A DNA stretch of 48,072 bases from an uncultured Bacilli bacterium (GCA_910587535.1 CAJUKM010000005.1:1-48072), one strand, 5' to 3'; shown: positions 31,527 through 39,545, counted from the stretch's first letter. Notes: a model not told the origin generated them from the letters alone. Made by a program: numbers and translations.

Positions 31527-32936
31527 TTATAGATTCGTTCTAAAAAAGTTTTCCCATGGATCTTTTCTTTTAAGCCGTTTTATCGCTTCTTCTATAGTTA
31601 TTTCATCAGGTTTGACTTTGTCGAGCTCGCTCCATCTGATCGGCATTGAAACAGTAGCGTTTTTTCTTATTCTTAGAGAATAGGGAGCGACACTTGATGC
31701 CCCTTTAGTGTTTCTTAGCCAATCGATAAATATCTTTCCTTTGCGACTATCTTTTCTGATATTACTCGTGTATTTTTCGGGCCATTTTGCTTCCATAAGT
31801 TTAGCAATGTTTTCGGCTATTTCACGAAATTTTTCCCAGGAGTGGTGCTTTTTTAAAGGAACGACGACATGATAACCTTTACCACCGCTTGTTTTTAAGA
31901 AACTTTTTAAAGAAAACTCGTCTAGTATACTTTTTAGATCTTTTACTCCTTTTCTGACGTCTCTTATATCCATCGTTTCATCTGGATCTAGGTCGAAGAC
32001 GAGCATGTCTGGCCGATTAAGCGCATCGATAGTGCTTCCCCATATATGAAACTCATATCCGTTCATTTGAACTTCCCTTATGATGTTCGATGCTTCTTTT
32101 ATATAGTAATAGTCGTCTTTTTTTCCTTCTTTACTAGATAGTTTTATACATCCTAAGTCTTTATTGCTCTCGAAATGCTTTTTAAAAAATGGTTTACTTT
32201 TACCATTTGGATAACGTATAGTGCTCATAATTCTTTTTTCTACGTAGGGTAACATTCTTTTCGATACTTTCTTATAGTATTTTGCTATGTCGTTTTTAGT
32301 AACTTTAGGGCTAGAGAAGATAACTTTTTGGGGATTAGTTATCTCTATTTCATCTAGGCTGTTTTTCTCTTTCTCAGATTTGCCTTTTGTTTTTTGGCCA
32401 GATTCTATTTCGGTCATAGTTCTTCCAGTTTTTATACTCGTAGTAAAATCGTCGATATTCGAGAAAAGTTTTATACCATCTTTTTCTTTTATTAAAAGCC
32501 AATTATCTTCCTTATATCTAATAAGTGTCCATTTTCCTTTAAGCCTTTTACCATGTATTATAAATTTTATAGAGCCATTTTTAAAATCTTTTTTAGGATT
32601 ATCAAGTGGCTCCCAGTAGCCTTCGTCCCACACCATAACCGTTCCACCGCCGTATTGACCTTTAGGGATCGTTCCTTCGAAGTTTCTATACGATATAGGG
32701 TGGTCTTCTACTTCGACCGCCAATCTTTTGTCTTTCGCATCATATGAAGGACCTTTCGGTACAGCCCAACTCTTTAAAACTCCATCTAATTCTAAACGCA
32801 AATCGTAATGTTCTCTTCTAGCCATATGATGTTGTACTACAAAACGTAACCTCTTTTTAGAATGGCTCTTTTTTCCTACAGGCTCCTTCGTCTTTTTAAA
32901 ATCTCTTTTATCGTTATAGCTCTTTAAATTAGTCAT
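31527..32936 (-). CDS. LigD-type 3'-phosphoesterase plus polymerase (PE-Pol) protein
   Basis: The start at 32936 follows AAAGAGG; the longer frame to 32981 has no site. In 469 aa the PE domain comes first (QHHMARREHYDLRLEL; AVPKGPS; EDHPISYRNFEG; PKGQYGGGTVMVWD). The primase-polymerase domain follows (about 205-469): FDLDPDE with two metal-binding Asp, SGGKGYHVVVP and FIDWLRN with the third Asp. The ligase domain is absent and encoded by the gene upstream. In bacterial NHEJ the PE domain cleans 3' ends and Pol adds (ribo)nucleotides at breaks held by Ku. It is the third gene of the operon, 37 bases after the ligase. Confidence 0.92.
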   Translation of the reverse strand: MTNLKSYNDKRDFKKTKEPVGKKSHSKKRLRFVVQHHMARREHYDLRLELDGVLKSWAVPKGPSYDAKDKRLAVEVEDHPISYRNFEGTIPKGQYGGGTVMVWDEGYWEPLDNPKKDFKNGSIKFIIHGKRLKGKWTLIRYKEDNWLLIKEKDGIKLFSNIDDFTTSIKTGRTMTEIESGQKTKGKSEKEKNSLDEIEITNPQKVIFSSPKVTKNDIAKYYKKVSKRMLPYVEKRIMSTIRYPNGKSKPFFKKHFESNKDLGCIKLSSKEGKKDDYYYIKEASNIIREVQMNGYEFHIWGSTIDALNRPDMLVFDLDPDETMDIRDVRKGVKDLKSILDEFSLKSFLKTSGGKGYHVVVPLKKHHSWEKFREIAENIAKLMEAKWPEKYTSNIRKDSRKGKIFIDWLRNTKGASSVAPYSLRIRKNATVSMPIRWSELDKVKPDEITIEEAIKRLKRKDPWENFFRTNL

Positions 32937-32973
32937 ATATACCTCTTTTTTAGTTTGTGCAAAAGGATAGCGG

Positions 32974-33861
32974 TTATTCACAGTTTCTACGAAACACCGG
33001 GTGTCTCAAGATGCCTTTAGAAGTTTTTTCGAGATACTCTATTTCACATTTTAAAGATGGTTTTATGTATATTAAATCTTCTTCTTCTAGAGTTATTAGA
33101 GGTTTTCTCGTTCTAGGAGTAGCAATTACTGATCTACTGAAGGGGTGAGTCTTAGATATAGAAACTTTTCCGACATATTTGATAGATGTCGATTTTTTCT
33201 CAGCTAGATAAAGACTCAGTTTTGTTTCTCTGATCGAATAAGCGAAAATTGTAAACGTATCTATTTTTGTATTTTTAATTTTTATCCATTCTGGTGTTCT
33301 ATAGTCTTCGGAGTATGTACTGTCGATCTTTTTAGCCACTATCCCTTCTAATTTTAAGTTTTTAACTTTTTGGAATAATCGTATTCCTTCTTTTTTTATG
33401 TACGTGGCCTTGACGAAAGAATTACCGTCTTTTATTTTGGCAAGCTTTTCCTTTCTAAATAAAAGCGGTTTAGAGGTCAAATCGGATCCATCGAATAAAA
33501 GGTCGAAGGCCACAAAACAGACGGGATTTTCAAGCGATTCAATAAGTATTTTCTTATCGTTTTTTAGACGACTTCTCTTTTGTAATTTTGAAAACGAAGG
33601 ACGGTCATTTTCAAATGATACAATTTCCCCATCTATTATATAGTTTTTCTTGACTAGTTTTTTTATGCTTTTTAGTTCTGGATAACTATCGGTTATGTCT
33701 TGTCCATTTCGAGAAAAAATTTTAAAATAATCAGGGCCTATATGAAGAATAGCCCTAAATCCATCAAATTTTAGTTCGTAGATGTAATCTTCCGAGTCGA
33801 ATGCTTTTCTTTTTTCTGAAAGAAGCATAGGTTTAAAGGATTTTCCAAATTTTATACTCAT
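32974..33861 (-). CDS. Stand-alone ATP-dependent DNA ligase (LigD ligase domain)
   Basis: The 295-aa protein is a complete LigD-like ligase. Motif I is ELKFDG with the adenylated Lys31, motif III VAFDLLF, motif IV LEGIVAKK and motif V WIKIKN. An OB-fold domain follows from about residue 205 (SIKYVGKVSI; IKPSLKCEIEYLEKTSKGI). It seals breaks at the end of NHEJ, using ATP. It overlaps the Ku gene by four bases, so the two are made together. In most bacteria this domain is fused to Pol and PE in a single LigD; here it is separate. Confidence 0.93.
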   Translation of the reverse strand: MSIKFGKSFKPMLLSEKRKAFDSEDYIYELKFDGFRAILHIGPDYFKIFSRNGQDITDSYPELKSIKKLVKKNYIIDGEIVSFENDRPSFSKLQKRSRLKNDKKILIESLENPVCFVAFDLLFDGSDLTSKPLLFRKEKLAKIKDGNSFVKATYIKKEGIRLFQKVKNLKLEGIVAKKIDSTYSEDYRTPEWIKIKNTKIDTFTIFAYSIRETKLSLYLAEKKSTSIKYVGKVSISKTHPFSRSVIATPRTRKPLITLEEEDLIYIKPSLKCEIEYLEKTSKGILRHPVFRRNCE

Positions 33862-34601
33862 GCTTCTAAACTTTTTTGAAGTGACGTGACGAGGTCTTTT
33901 ACAGATACTTTTTTCTTGGAAGTTTTTTTAGGTATAGGTTTTCCAGCTATCTTTTTTTCGATGGCATTTTTTATTTGATTTTGATAGTCGTCATCATAAT
34001 TTTCTGGTTCGAAGTGTCCCGATAGATGCGATACTAGTTGCATCGCTAGCTCTAGTTCTTTTTTTGTAAATTTCACCTCTGTTGTAGCCTCTGGAATGTT
34101 AACCTCTTCTTCAAAATAGATCGTCGATAATAAAATGTTTCCTTTGTAATAACGCAATAGGCAGTAGTAGAATTTGCTACTCAAAGCTGTTTTGGCAACA
34201 GCAACCTTTTTGGTCTTTTTTAGGACCTCTAAAAAGAGTGAGTATGCCTTAGATTTTTTGGGAGAAGTCAAAATATAGCTTTTCTCATAGTAATATGGAT
34301 CTATCTCATCTTCTTTGACAAACGAGATGATCTCAATGCTGTCTTTAGCGTCTATTTGTAGATTATTAAGCTCTTCTTTAGTAAAAGTGACATATTCGTC
34401 TTTTTCATATTGGTATCCTTTTATTATATCGACTTCTTTTACGGTTTTTTTGCAGTGATCACAGTATTTCTGATAATGGATGCGATTCATGCATTTTTTA
34501 TGAAGCTGATTAAAAGAAGTATCATTATTCTTTATAATTGGATTAAAAACTATCGGAATATTAACTAGTCCGAAAGAAATAGTACTGTTCATCTTTGCCA
34601 T
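33858..34601 (-). CDS. ku: Ku protein of bacterial non-homologous end joining
   Basis: The start ATG at 34601 has AGGTGAT just upstream, giving 247 aa. The N-terminus MAKMNSTISFGLVNIPI is the typical bacterial Ku start. CMNRIHYQKYCDHCKKTV has the Cys pair also seen in other Firmicute Ku proteins. The core (KGYQYEKDEYVTFTKEELNN; SIEIISFVKEDEIDPYYYEK) and the region LAMQLVSHLSG follow, then a basic C-terminal tail (PKKTSKKKVSVKDLV), which in bacteria contacts LigD. It forms a homodimer ring on broken ends and recruits the ligase. It is the first gene of the three-gene minus-strand operon and is divergent from the stress SDR. Confidence 0.95.
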   Translation of the reverse strand: MAKMNSTISFGLVNIPIVFNPIIKNNDTSFNQLHKKCMNRIHYQKYCDHCKKTVKEVDIIKGYQYEKDEYVTFTKEELNNLQIDAKDSIEIISFVKEDEIDPYYYEKSYILTSPKKSKAYSLFLEVLKKTKKVAVAKTALSSKFYYCLLRYYKGNILLSTIYFEEEVNIPEATTEVKFTKKELELAMQLVSHLSGHFEPENYDDDYQNQIKNAIEKKIAGKPIPKKTSKKKVSVKDLVTSLQKSLEA

Positions 34602-34690
34602 ATTATCACCTGATAAAGTAATGGGACAGATAAGCATTGTTTATTCATCAACTTTAGAAAAATCGTGCATACCTTATATTAGGTGATTAT

Positions 34691-35617
34691 ATGTACATGT
34701 ATAGCGATTACAACTTTGGAGATGAGTTTTATACTTATGAGGGAGATACGGGTTTTAAGACTAAGAAATATAAAATTATGGCTCCGCCTCAAGAGCAGGC
34801 AACACAACCAGGTTTAGAATATCTAATGGAGCCAGCTCCTTTATTCGACGATCCCGAATATAAAGGAAGTGGCAAACTCAAAGATAAGGTTGCTATCATA
34901 ACGGGAGGAGATAGCGGTTTAGGAAGAGCTGCCGCGGTTGCCTTTACAAAAGAAGGTGCTAGCGTAGTCATAGTATATTATGATGAACATGAAGATGCTT
35001 ACTTTACAAAAAGATATATAGAAGGATTAGGAGGCAAGTGTTTGCTCATTTCAGGCGATCTATCGAAGCCATCATTTTCATGGGAAATAGTCGATAAAAC
35101 TCTTCGGGCTTTTGGTAAAATAGACATATTGGTTAATAATGCCGGAGTTCAATATCAAAGCGATCGTCTAGAAGATATCAGCGAAGAGCAGTTCGACTAT
35201 ACTATGCGAGTAAACGTCTATGGCATGTTTTATCTTACTAAAGCAGTGCTGCCTAATTTAAAATCAGGATCTTCGATCATAAATCTGAGCTCCGTTACAA
35301 CATTTTATGGTGATGCTCAACTGATCGATTATGTAACCTCTAAAGGAGCGATTGTAGGTTTTACGAGAGCTTTGGCTAGAAATCTTGCGACTAGGAATAT
35401 CAGGGTCAACGCCATAGCGCCAGGGTTCTTTTGGACTCCATTACAACCTGGTTGTTGGCAGAGGGAAAAGATCCCTTCTTTAGGAGCGGACTCTGCAATG
35501 GGTCGCGGTGCGATGCCTTATGAACTTGCACCTACTTTTGTCTTCTTAGCTTCGAACGACTCTTCTTATATGACTGGTCAAGTAATCCACAATAATGGTG
35601 GGCAAATTATGGGATAA
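34691..35617 (+). CDS. SDR oxidoreductase of the general-stress type
   Basis: The 308-aa protein has the N-terminal extension typical of the YdaD/YhdF/YhxC group (PPQEQATQPGLEYLMEPAPL, then YKGSGKLKDK). The SDR core follows: TGGDSGLG cofactor motif, NNAG, Ser in INLSSVT and catalytic YVTSK, with APGFFWTPL near the end. In bacilli relatives belong to the sigma-B general stress regulon and their substrates are unknown. The SD AGGTG lies six bases before the ATG at 34691; an ATG at 34697 is an alternative. It is divergent from the NHEJ operon across 89 bases, which would suit shared control, though no operator is evident. Confidence 0.85.
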   Translation: MYMYSDYNFGDEFYTYEGDTGFKTKKYKIMAPPQEQATQPGLEYLMEPAPLFDDPEYKGSGKLKDKVAIITGGDSGLGRAAAVAFTKEGASVVIVYYDEHEDAYFTKRYIEGLGGKCLLISGDLSKPSFSWEIVDKTLRAFGKIDILVNNAGVQYQSDRLEDISEEQFDYTMRVNVYGMFYLTKAVLPNLKSGSSIINLSSVTTFYGDAQLIDYVTSKGAIVGFTRALARNLATRNIRVNAIAPGFFWTPLQPGCWQREKIPSLGADSAMGRGAMPYELAPTFVFLASNDSSYMTGQVIHNNGGQIMG

Positions 35618-35640
35618 CATTGCATATTATGCAATATTTA

Positions 35641-35671
35641 AAAAAGTGTGACTTTTGGCCATACACTTTTT
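35641..35671 (+). terminator. Terminator after the stress SDR
   Basis: AAAAAGTGT at 35641-35649 pairs with ACACTTTTT at 35663-35671 across a 13-base loop. Since it lies inside the longest frame of the next gene, it helps place that gene's start further down, at 35707. Confidence 0.75.
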
Positions 35672-35706
35672 TATTTGCAGCATATTTTATGATAGGAGGT
35701 GATCAT

Positions 35707-36612
35707 ATGAAAAAGGGAGTAGATGTCTCCACTTATCAAGGAAAAGTAGATTGGGAAACTGCTAAAGATTATATAGATTTTGCCATACTTAGATGCGGTT
35801 TTGGAAACGACTTGAAAAAACAAGATGATAATCAATACGTCAGAAATGCTGATGAATGTACTAGACTAAAAATACCTTTCGGAATTTATCTTTACAGTTA
35901 TGCCACTAATTTGAGTATGGCCCAAAGCGAAGTCGAACATACTTTACGCCTCTTAAGTGATTATAAACTAGAATATCCAGTATTTTTAGATGTCGAAGAT
36001 AGAAGTCAACTGGCGTTACCTAAAGAGAGATTGGTCGAAGTCGTAGACTATTATTGTAAGAAGATAGAAGAAGCAGGTTACTATGTAGGAATCTATGCCA
36101 GCTTGAGTGTATTAAACACCAAATTAAACGATACAGTTTTGAATAAATATGATAAATGGGTTGCAGAATGGAGTAAGAACTTTTCTTACAAAGGCGCAAG
36201 TGGAATGTGGCAATATACTAATAATGGTCGTATACCAGGCATAAATACGAGAGTCGACGAAGATAAAGCATTTTATGATTATCCAAAGATTATTAGAAGT
36301 GCAGGATTAAACCATCTCGAGGATGAGGAAGATGACGATCAAAAAGAATTGCAGTATAAAAAGGGAGATGTATTATATTTAAATGGATATACTTACGAAG
36401 ATGAAGATGCAAAAAATAAGAAAAAAAAGAAACATAAAAATAAAAAAGTTACCGTAACAGACGTAAGTTCCGATAAAACCAAAGCTGCTCCATATACACT
36501 CGATATAGGTGGGAATGCCAAAGAAGAAGATTTAAGTGTAGAAAAAGATTTATGTATTATAATGAAATTTATAAAGTGTATAATGAGTTTATTTAAGAAA
36601 AAGACGAATTAG
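35707..36612 (+). CDS. GH25 lysozyme-like protein without signal peptide
   Basis: ATG at 35707 follows AGGAGGTGATC, an unusually complete match to the 16S rRNA 3' end. The 301-aa protein starts directly with the GH25 core (GVDVSTYQGKVDW, then GIYLYSYATN, VFLDVEDRS, YVGIYASLSVL, VAEWSKNFSY, WQYTNNGRIPGIN). GH25 enzymes cut the N-acetylmuramic acid-N-acetylglucosamine bond. No signal peptide or membrane helix is present. The C-terminal 75 residues are Lys-rich (KNKKKKKHKNKKVTVTDVSS) after a GDVLYLNGYTY segment like those in phage lysins. A phage-type endolysin that relies on another route out of the cell is one reading. The promoter is not clear. Confidence 0.85.
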   Translation: MKKGVDVSTYQGKVDWETAKDYIDFAILRCGFGNDLKKQDDNQYVRNADECTRLKIPFGIYLYSYATNLSMAQSEVEHTLRLLSDYKLEYPVFLDVEDRSQLALPKERLVEVVDYYCKKIEEAGYYVGIYASLSVLNTKLNDTVLNKYDKWVAEWSKNFSYKGASGMWQYTNNGRIPGINTRVDEDKAFYDYPKIIRSAGLNHLEDEEDDDQKELQYKKGDVLYLNGYTYEDEDAKNKKKKKHKNKKVTVTDVSSDKTKAAPYTLDIGGNAKEEDLSVEKDLCIIMKFIKCIMSLFKKKTN

Positions 36613-36615
36613 ATG

Positions 36616-36624
36616 TGATATAAT
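36616..36624 (+). promoter_or_regulatory. Extended -10 promoter of the pentapeptide-repeat gene
   Basis: TGATATAAT (TATAAT at 36619-36624) directly after the lysozyme stop. A start near 36630 favours the ATG at 36644, which has GGTGAT at 36634-36639, over the ATG at 36632. Confidence 0.5.
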
Positions 36625-36643
36625 CATCGTAATGGTGATTAAA

Positions 36644-37273
36644 ATGGATGTAGGAAAGCCTAAAACTTTAAAGTGCAGTGATGCAGATATAACAAAAACG
36701 TTCGATGAAGGGGATTTTCATCGTAAAAGATGTACAGGGTCTATAACAAGGGAGTATTTTATAACAGACAATACTATTGACGAATGTATTTTTGATAAAG
36801 TCGATTTTACTCCTGTCGTATTGGAAAGAGTAGAGTTAATCGATGTGGAATTTAACGATTGCGATCTTTCGAATAAAAGGTTCGATTTTCAACCTTTACA
36901 TAGAGTTATATTTAAAAACTGTAAACTTTACGGCACCTCTTTTATCGACAGTTCTTTAAAGGATGTAGTCTTCGATAACTGTAAAAGCCGCTACTTAAAT
37001 CTAAGTGGTAGTAAATTAAGGAATGTTATATTTAAGAGTAGTGACTTTACCGAGGCAAGTTTCTCAGGAACTGAATGTAAAGATATTTACATGGAGAATG
37101 TAAAATTCGAAAAGGCGGAATTTATGAGAGCTAATTTTAACGGAGCAGACTTCTCAAAATCCTCTATAGATGGAGCATATTTCGACTTAGATACTCTTAA
37201 AGGTATTGCTGTAAATCCTAGTCAATGTGTATTACTCGCTTCGATGCTCGGAGTAATTGTCAAAGACGAATAA
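36644..37273 (+). CDS. Pentapeptide-repeat protein
   Basis: In 209 aa (from the ATG at 36644) a run of pentapeptide-like repeats of the A(D/N)LXX type covers most of the chain, for example CIFDKVDF, VEFNDCDLSNKRFDF, VIFKNCKLYGTSF, VVFDNCKSRYLNLSGSKL, VIFKSSDFTEASF and AEFMRANFNGADF. The ending DLDTLKGIAVNPSQCVLLAS is shared with many small Firmicute members, including Qnr-like and McbG-like groups. The fold is a right-handed square beta-helix that can mimic DNA. Protection of gyrase is known for a few members and cannot be claimed here. Confidence 0.85.
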   Translation: MDVGKPKTLKCSDADITKTFDEGDFHRKRCTGSITREYFITDNTIDECIFDKVDFTPVVLERVELIDVEFNDCDLSNKRFDFQPLHRVIFKNCKLYGTSFIDSSLKDVVFDNCKSRYLNLSGSKLRNVIFKSSDFTEASFSGTECKDIYMENVKFEKAEFMRANFNGADFSKSSIDGAYFDLDTLKGIAVNPSQCVLLASMLGVIVKDE

Positions 37274-37292
37274 AGACCTCGGTTGAGGTCTT
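37273..37292. terminator. Bidirectional terminator between pentapeptide gene and RHH gene
   Basis: AAGACCTC at 37273-37280 pairs perfectly with GAGGTCTT at 37285-37292 around GGTT. The T-tract on the plus strand is short (TTATTT). Confidence 0.7.
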
Positions 37293-37509
37293 ATTTCGTC
37301 GTCTTTTCATTTTCTTCAGGTTGTTTATTCTCTTGATCTTCTAAGTTATTCAGTGCAAAATCTATACACTGTTTTATAAATTCATTTCGGCTGACATTAT
37401 ATCCGCAGGCTAATTTATCTATTTTTTTCAATCTAGTTTCATCTAGCCGAAAAGATATGACGATCTTTTCGGCAGCAAAGTTTTTTGTATACGGTTGAAA
37501 TTTATTCAT
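37291..37509 (-). CDS. Ribbon-helix-helix protein A
   Basis: The 72-aa protein has a CopG/Arc-like ribbon-helix-helix core: the strand EKIVISFRLDETRLKKIDKL, then a helix and SRNEFIKQCIDFALNN. The C-terminus is an acidic, low-complexity tail (LEDQENKQPEENEKTTK). It most likely binds DNA as a dimer. It is a paralogue of the gene 110 bases upstream on the same strand (same opening MxxFQPxxxxxxxEKIVIS). No toxin gene is adjacent, so it is not an obvious antitoxin. Confidence 0.8.
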   Translation of the reverse strand: MNKFQPYTKNFAAEKIVISFRLDETRLKKIDKLACGYNVSRNEFIKQCIDFALNNLEDQENKQPEENEKTTK

Positions 37510-37593
37510 GTTATAACTCCTAACTCCTACTTAAAGTATATCAAATGGGAAACTAATAGCAACATAGTGGAAAGAATTACCAAATTTTTGTTA

Positions 37594-37640
37594 AAAAATA
37601 ACAAAGAGAATTCGTAGCGTTATTCTTCTTTGTTATTTTT
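37594..37640 (-). terminator. Long-stem terminator of RHH gene B
   Basis: AAAAATAACAAAG at 37594-37606 pairs perfectly with CTTTGTTATTTTT at 37628-37640, with an inner AGAAT/ATTCT step. The right arm covers the last codons of RHH gene B. On the minus strand a T-run follows. Confidence 0.7.
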
Positions 37641-37829
37641 AATGTTCATATTGTTGTTCTCTAAATTATCGAGTGCGAATTGAATACACTGCATAATAAA
37701 TTCATTTCTACTAATATCTATAGCGATTGCCAATTTATCTATTTTTTCAAGGATATCTTCATCTATGCGTATAGATATCACAATTTTTTCTTTATTCAAT
37801 TTTCTTTTTCTAGGCTGAAAGTTTTCCAT
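37620..37829 (-). CDS. Ribbon-helix-helix protein B (paralogue)
   Basis: The 69-aa protein has the core KEKIVISIRIDEDILEKIDK, then SRNEFIMQCIQFALDNLE. It shares the opening (ENFQP, EKIVIS) and the second helix (SRNEFIxQCIxFALxNLE) with protein A, so the pair arose by duplication. The tails differ (NNNMNIKNNKEE here). Each has its own terminator, so the copies are probably separate transcription units and may regulate different sites. Confidence 0.8.
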   Translation of the reverse strand: MENFQPRKRKLNKEKIVISIRIDEDILEKIDKLAIAIDISRNEFIMQCIQFALDNLENNNMNIKNNKEE

Positions 37830-37974
37830 AATACATCACATCATATATATTGTATTTCTTTTTTTAACACAATCATATATTTAGTTTTGTATTTTTCGAA
37901 CGAATACAATCCGATGCATGTCATGAAAATACATTTAATAAAAACAAAATAAAAATGATTGAATAATCGAAAAT

Positions 37975-37980
37975 TATAAT
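37975..37980 (+). promoter_or_regulatory. -10 box of the kinase-like gene
   Basis: TATAAT at 37975-37980 puts the transcript start near 37987, at the first ATG of the frame (37989). The next ATG (38016) has GAGTGAGG upstream and is therefore preferred. Confidence 0.45.
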
Positions 37981-38015
37981 ATAAAATAATGACGTTTAGA
38001 AAACGAGTGAGGAAG

Positions 38016-38723
38016 ATGATAGTACTTTCTAAAGATTATGCGAAAACTTTGGATTTTATAAGCGATAGAGGGAGCGAGGCAATAATATACGCCAATATAG
38101 ATAAAAAAGTCGCATATAAAATTTTTAGAACTAGGGCATTGTATCATATCGATGAAGATAGTTTAAAACTTTATACGTCGATCGAACATAAAGATTGTGT
38201 AAAGCCACTTGAGTGCCTTGTAATAGAAGGACATGAAGATGAAGTAGTAGGCCATTCGATGGAGTTTATCGATGCGCCTTCTCTTCCTTTTTTAAGAAAT
38301 GCTAGAATTGATGAGCTGCTAAAAGCGGCATTAGAGATATCGAAAGTAGTTGAAGATATAAGTAGAAACGGTTTTGCTATTCGCGACTTTAATACACAAA
38401 ATTATGCTTTTTGTGACGGCGCTTATAAATTTTTAGATGTCAGTTATTATTATCATTTTAGGCATTCCATAAAGAAAATTTTATATAAATGGAATATATC
38501 GATGGCCAACAGTGCTTTACTTAGTGGCCTAATCGGTTTTTCATATAAAAAGTTGATAAGTATGTATTTAGATGTAGTCTCAACAGATTTGAGGAGAGAT
38601 TATTTTAAGTTAAAGCTTACAGATGATGACTTTGTCTTCGAAGTCTTATCAATATTAGAAGCTGCATCTAAAGAAAATAGTCTCGATGAGATAAAACTAA
38701 AACTCTTAACACCTATAAAGTAG
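38016..38723 (+). CDS. Protein-kinase-like fold protein
   Basis: In 235 aa the N-lobe shows DRGSEAIIYANIDKKVAYKI, where VAYK fits the ATP-binding lysine of kinases. The catalytic-loop equivalent is FAIRDFNTQNYAF (RD-x-N-x-x-N), followed by YKFLDVSYYY where LDV stands for DFG. The C-terminal lobe is helical and short. This resembles lipopolysaccharide-kinase or RIO/APH-like small kinases rather than Hanks kinases. The glycine-rich loop is poor, so it may be a pseudokinase. The start could also be 37989. Substrate unknown. Confidence 0.6.
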   Translation: MIVLSKDYAKTLDFISDRGSEAIIYANIDKKVAYKIFRTRALYHIDEDSLKLYTSIEHKDCVKPLECLVIEGHEDEVVGHSMEFIDAPSLPFLRNARIDELLKAALEISKVVEDISRNGFAIRDFNTQNYAFCDGAYKFLDVSYYYHFRHSIKKILYKWNISMANSALLSGLIGFSYKKLISMYLDVVSTDLRRDYFKLKLTDDDFVFEVLSILEAASKENSLDEIKLKLLTPIK

Positions 38724-38740
38724 GTTTAAGAGTTTTTTTT
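38699..38740. terminator. Bidirectional terminator between kinase-like gene and SDR
   Basis: AAAACTCTTAA (38699-38709) pairs with TTAAGAGTTTT (38726-38736), and the inner ACCTA (38711-38715) pairs with TAGGT (38721-38725) around TAAAG. T-tracts are on both strands. The stop codon of the plus gene is inside. Confidence 0.8.
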
Positions 38741-38742
38741 GA

Positions 38743-39468
38743 TTAGAACCTTCCTCCGTTTAGCCAAACATTTTCACCCGTTATAAATGAGGATTCTTCT
38801 GAAAGCAAGAAAATACAAAGGTTTGCAGTATCTTCTGGTGTTGCTAATCTTCCTAGTGGTGTCTCTTTCTTTTTTTCTTCTATTTCAGCTTCAGTCCAGC
38901 CTTCGATACTCAAAGGTGTAATGGTAAGCGATGGGCATATCGAATTTGCACGGATCTTTTTATCGGCATATTCTAGAGCAGTAGCTTTAGTAAAGTTTAT
39001 AATTGCTGCAGAAGCAGCACAATACGCAGGCGACTCTGTACAGGGTTTCATTCCTAACGGGGAAGATATGTTTACGATAGAGCCTCCTTCTTCCATGATT
39101 TCATAAGCATATTTGGTGCAGTTAAATTTTCCTATGAGATTTACATCTAGTACTTTTCTAAAATCTGTGGAGTCAAAATCTTTTATTTTATTGTCGATAA
39201 ATGTTCCCGCATTGTTTACAAGATAATCGAGTTTTCCATATTTTTCTTCGATAAATTCGAACATTTTTTTAACTGCAAGTTCATCACTTACGTCACATTT
39301 AACGATCGATAAATCAGCATCTTTGTATTCCTCTTTTAGACTTTCGGCAAATAAAGAATTTTTACTGTAACAAGTGATAACTTTACATCCTTTTTTTAAA
39401 AGTTTTGAAACTATACATTTTCCAATTCCACTCGTTCCTCCAGTAACTAAGGCAATTTTTTCATTCAT
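38743..39468 (-). CDS. SDR-family protein lacking the catalytic lysine
   Basis: The start at 39468 has AAAGGA upstream, giving 241 aa. The cofactor motif TGGTSGIG, NNAGTF, Ser in VNISSPLG and Tyr149 are all present, and the C-terminal end EESSFITGENVWLNGGRF is standard. But the position that should be Lys in YxxxK is Ser153 (YCAAS, codon at 39010-39012). The lysine is needed for proton relay and to hold the cofactor ribose, so the enzyme may be inactive or do something other than dehydrogenation. It is divergent from phosphoketolase and shares a dyad with it. Confidence 0.85.
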   Translation of the reverse strand: MNEKIALVTGGTSGIGKCIVSKLLKKGCKVITCYSKNSLFAESLKEEYKDADLSIVKCDVSDELAVKKMFEFIEEKYGKLDYLVNNAGTFIDNKIKDFDSTDFRKVLDVNLIGKFNCTKYAYEIMEEGGSIVNISSPLGMKPCTESPAYCAASAAIINFTKATALEYADKKIRANSICPSLTITPLSIEGWTEAEIEEKKKETPLGRLATPEDTANLCIFLLSEESSFITGENVWLNGGRF

Positions 39469-39487
39469 AATATACAATCCTTTCATT

Positions 39488-39545
39488 AATAAAAGTATAT
39501 GACTTTTTCGGTTTGCTTGCATAATCGATATACTTTTATTATAAT
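39488..39545. promoter_or_regulatory. Divergent promoter region with perfect 13-bp dyad (SDR / phosphoketolase)
   Basis: For phosphoketolase TTGCAT (39517-39522) and TATAAT (39540-39545) are spaced by exactly 17 bases. The minus strand has TATACT (reverse of 39493-39498) as -10 for the SDR. AATAAAAGTATAT (39488-39500) and ATATACTTTTATT (39528-39540) are perfect inverted copies, 27 bases apart. The right arm fills the space between -35 and -10 of phosphoketolase and the left arm covers the SDR -10. Confidence 0.7.

Noticed and set aside
34617..34647. TGAATA-N18-CATTACT before the Ku gene, like a forespore sigma-G promoter
   Set aside because: The -10 half has two mismatches to the consensus and there is no other sign of sporulation genes in the window.
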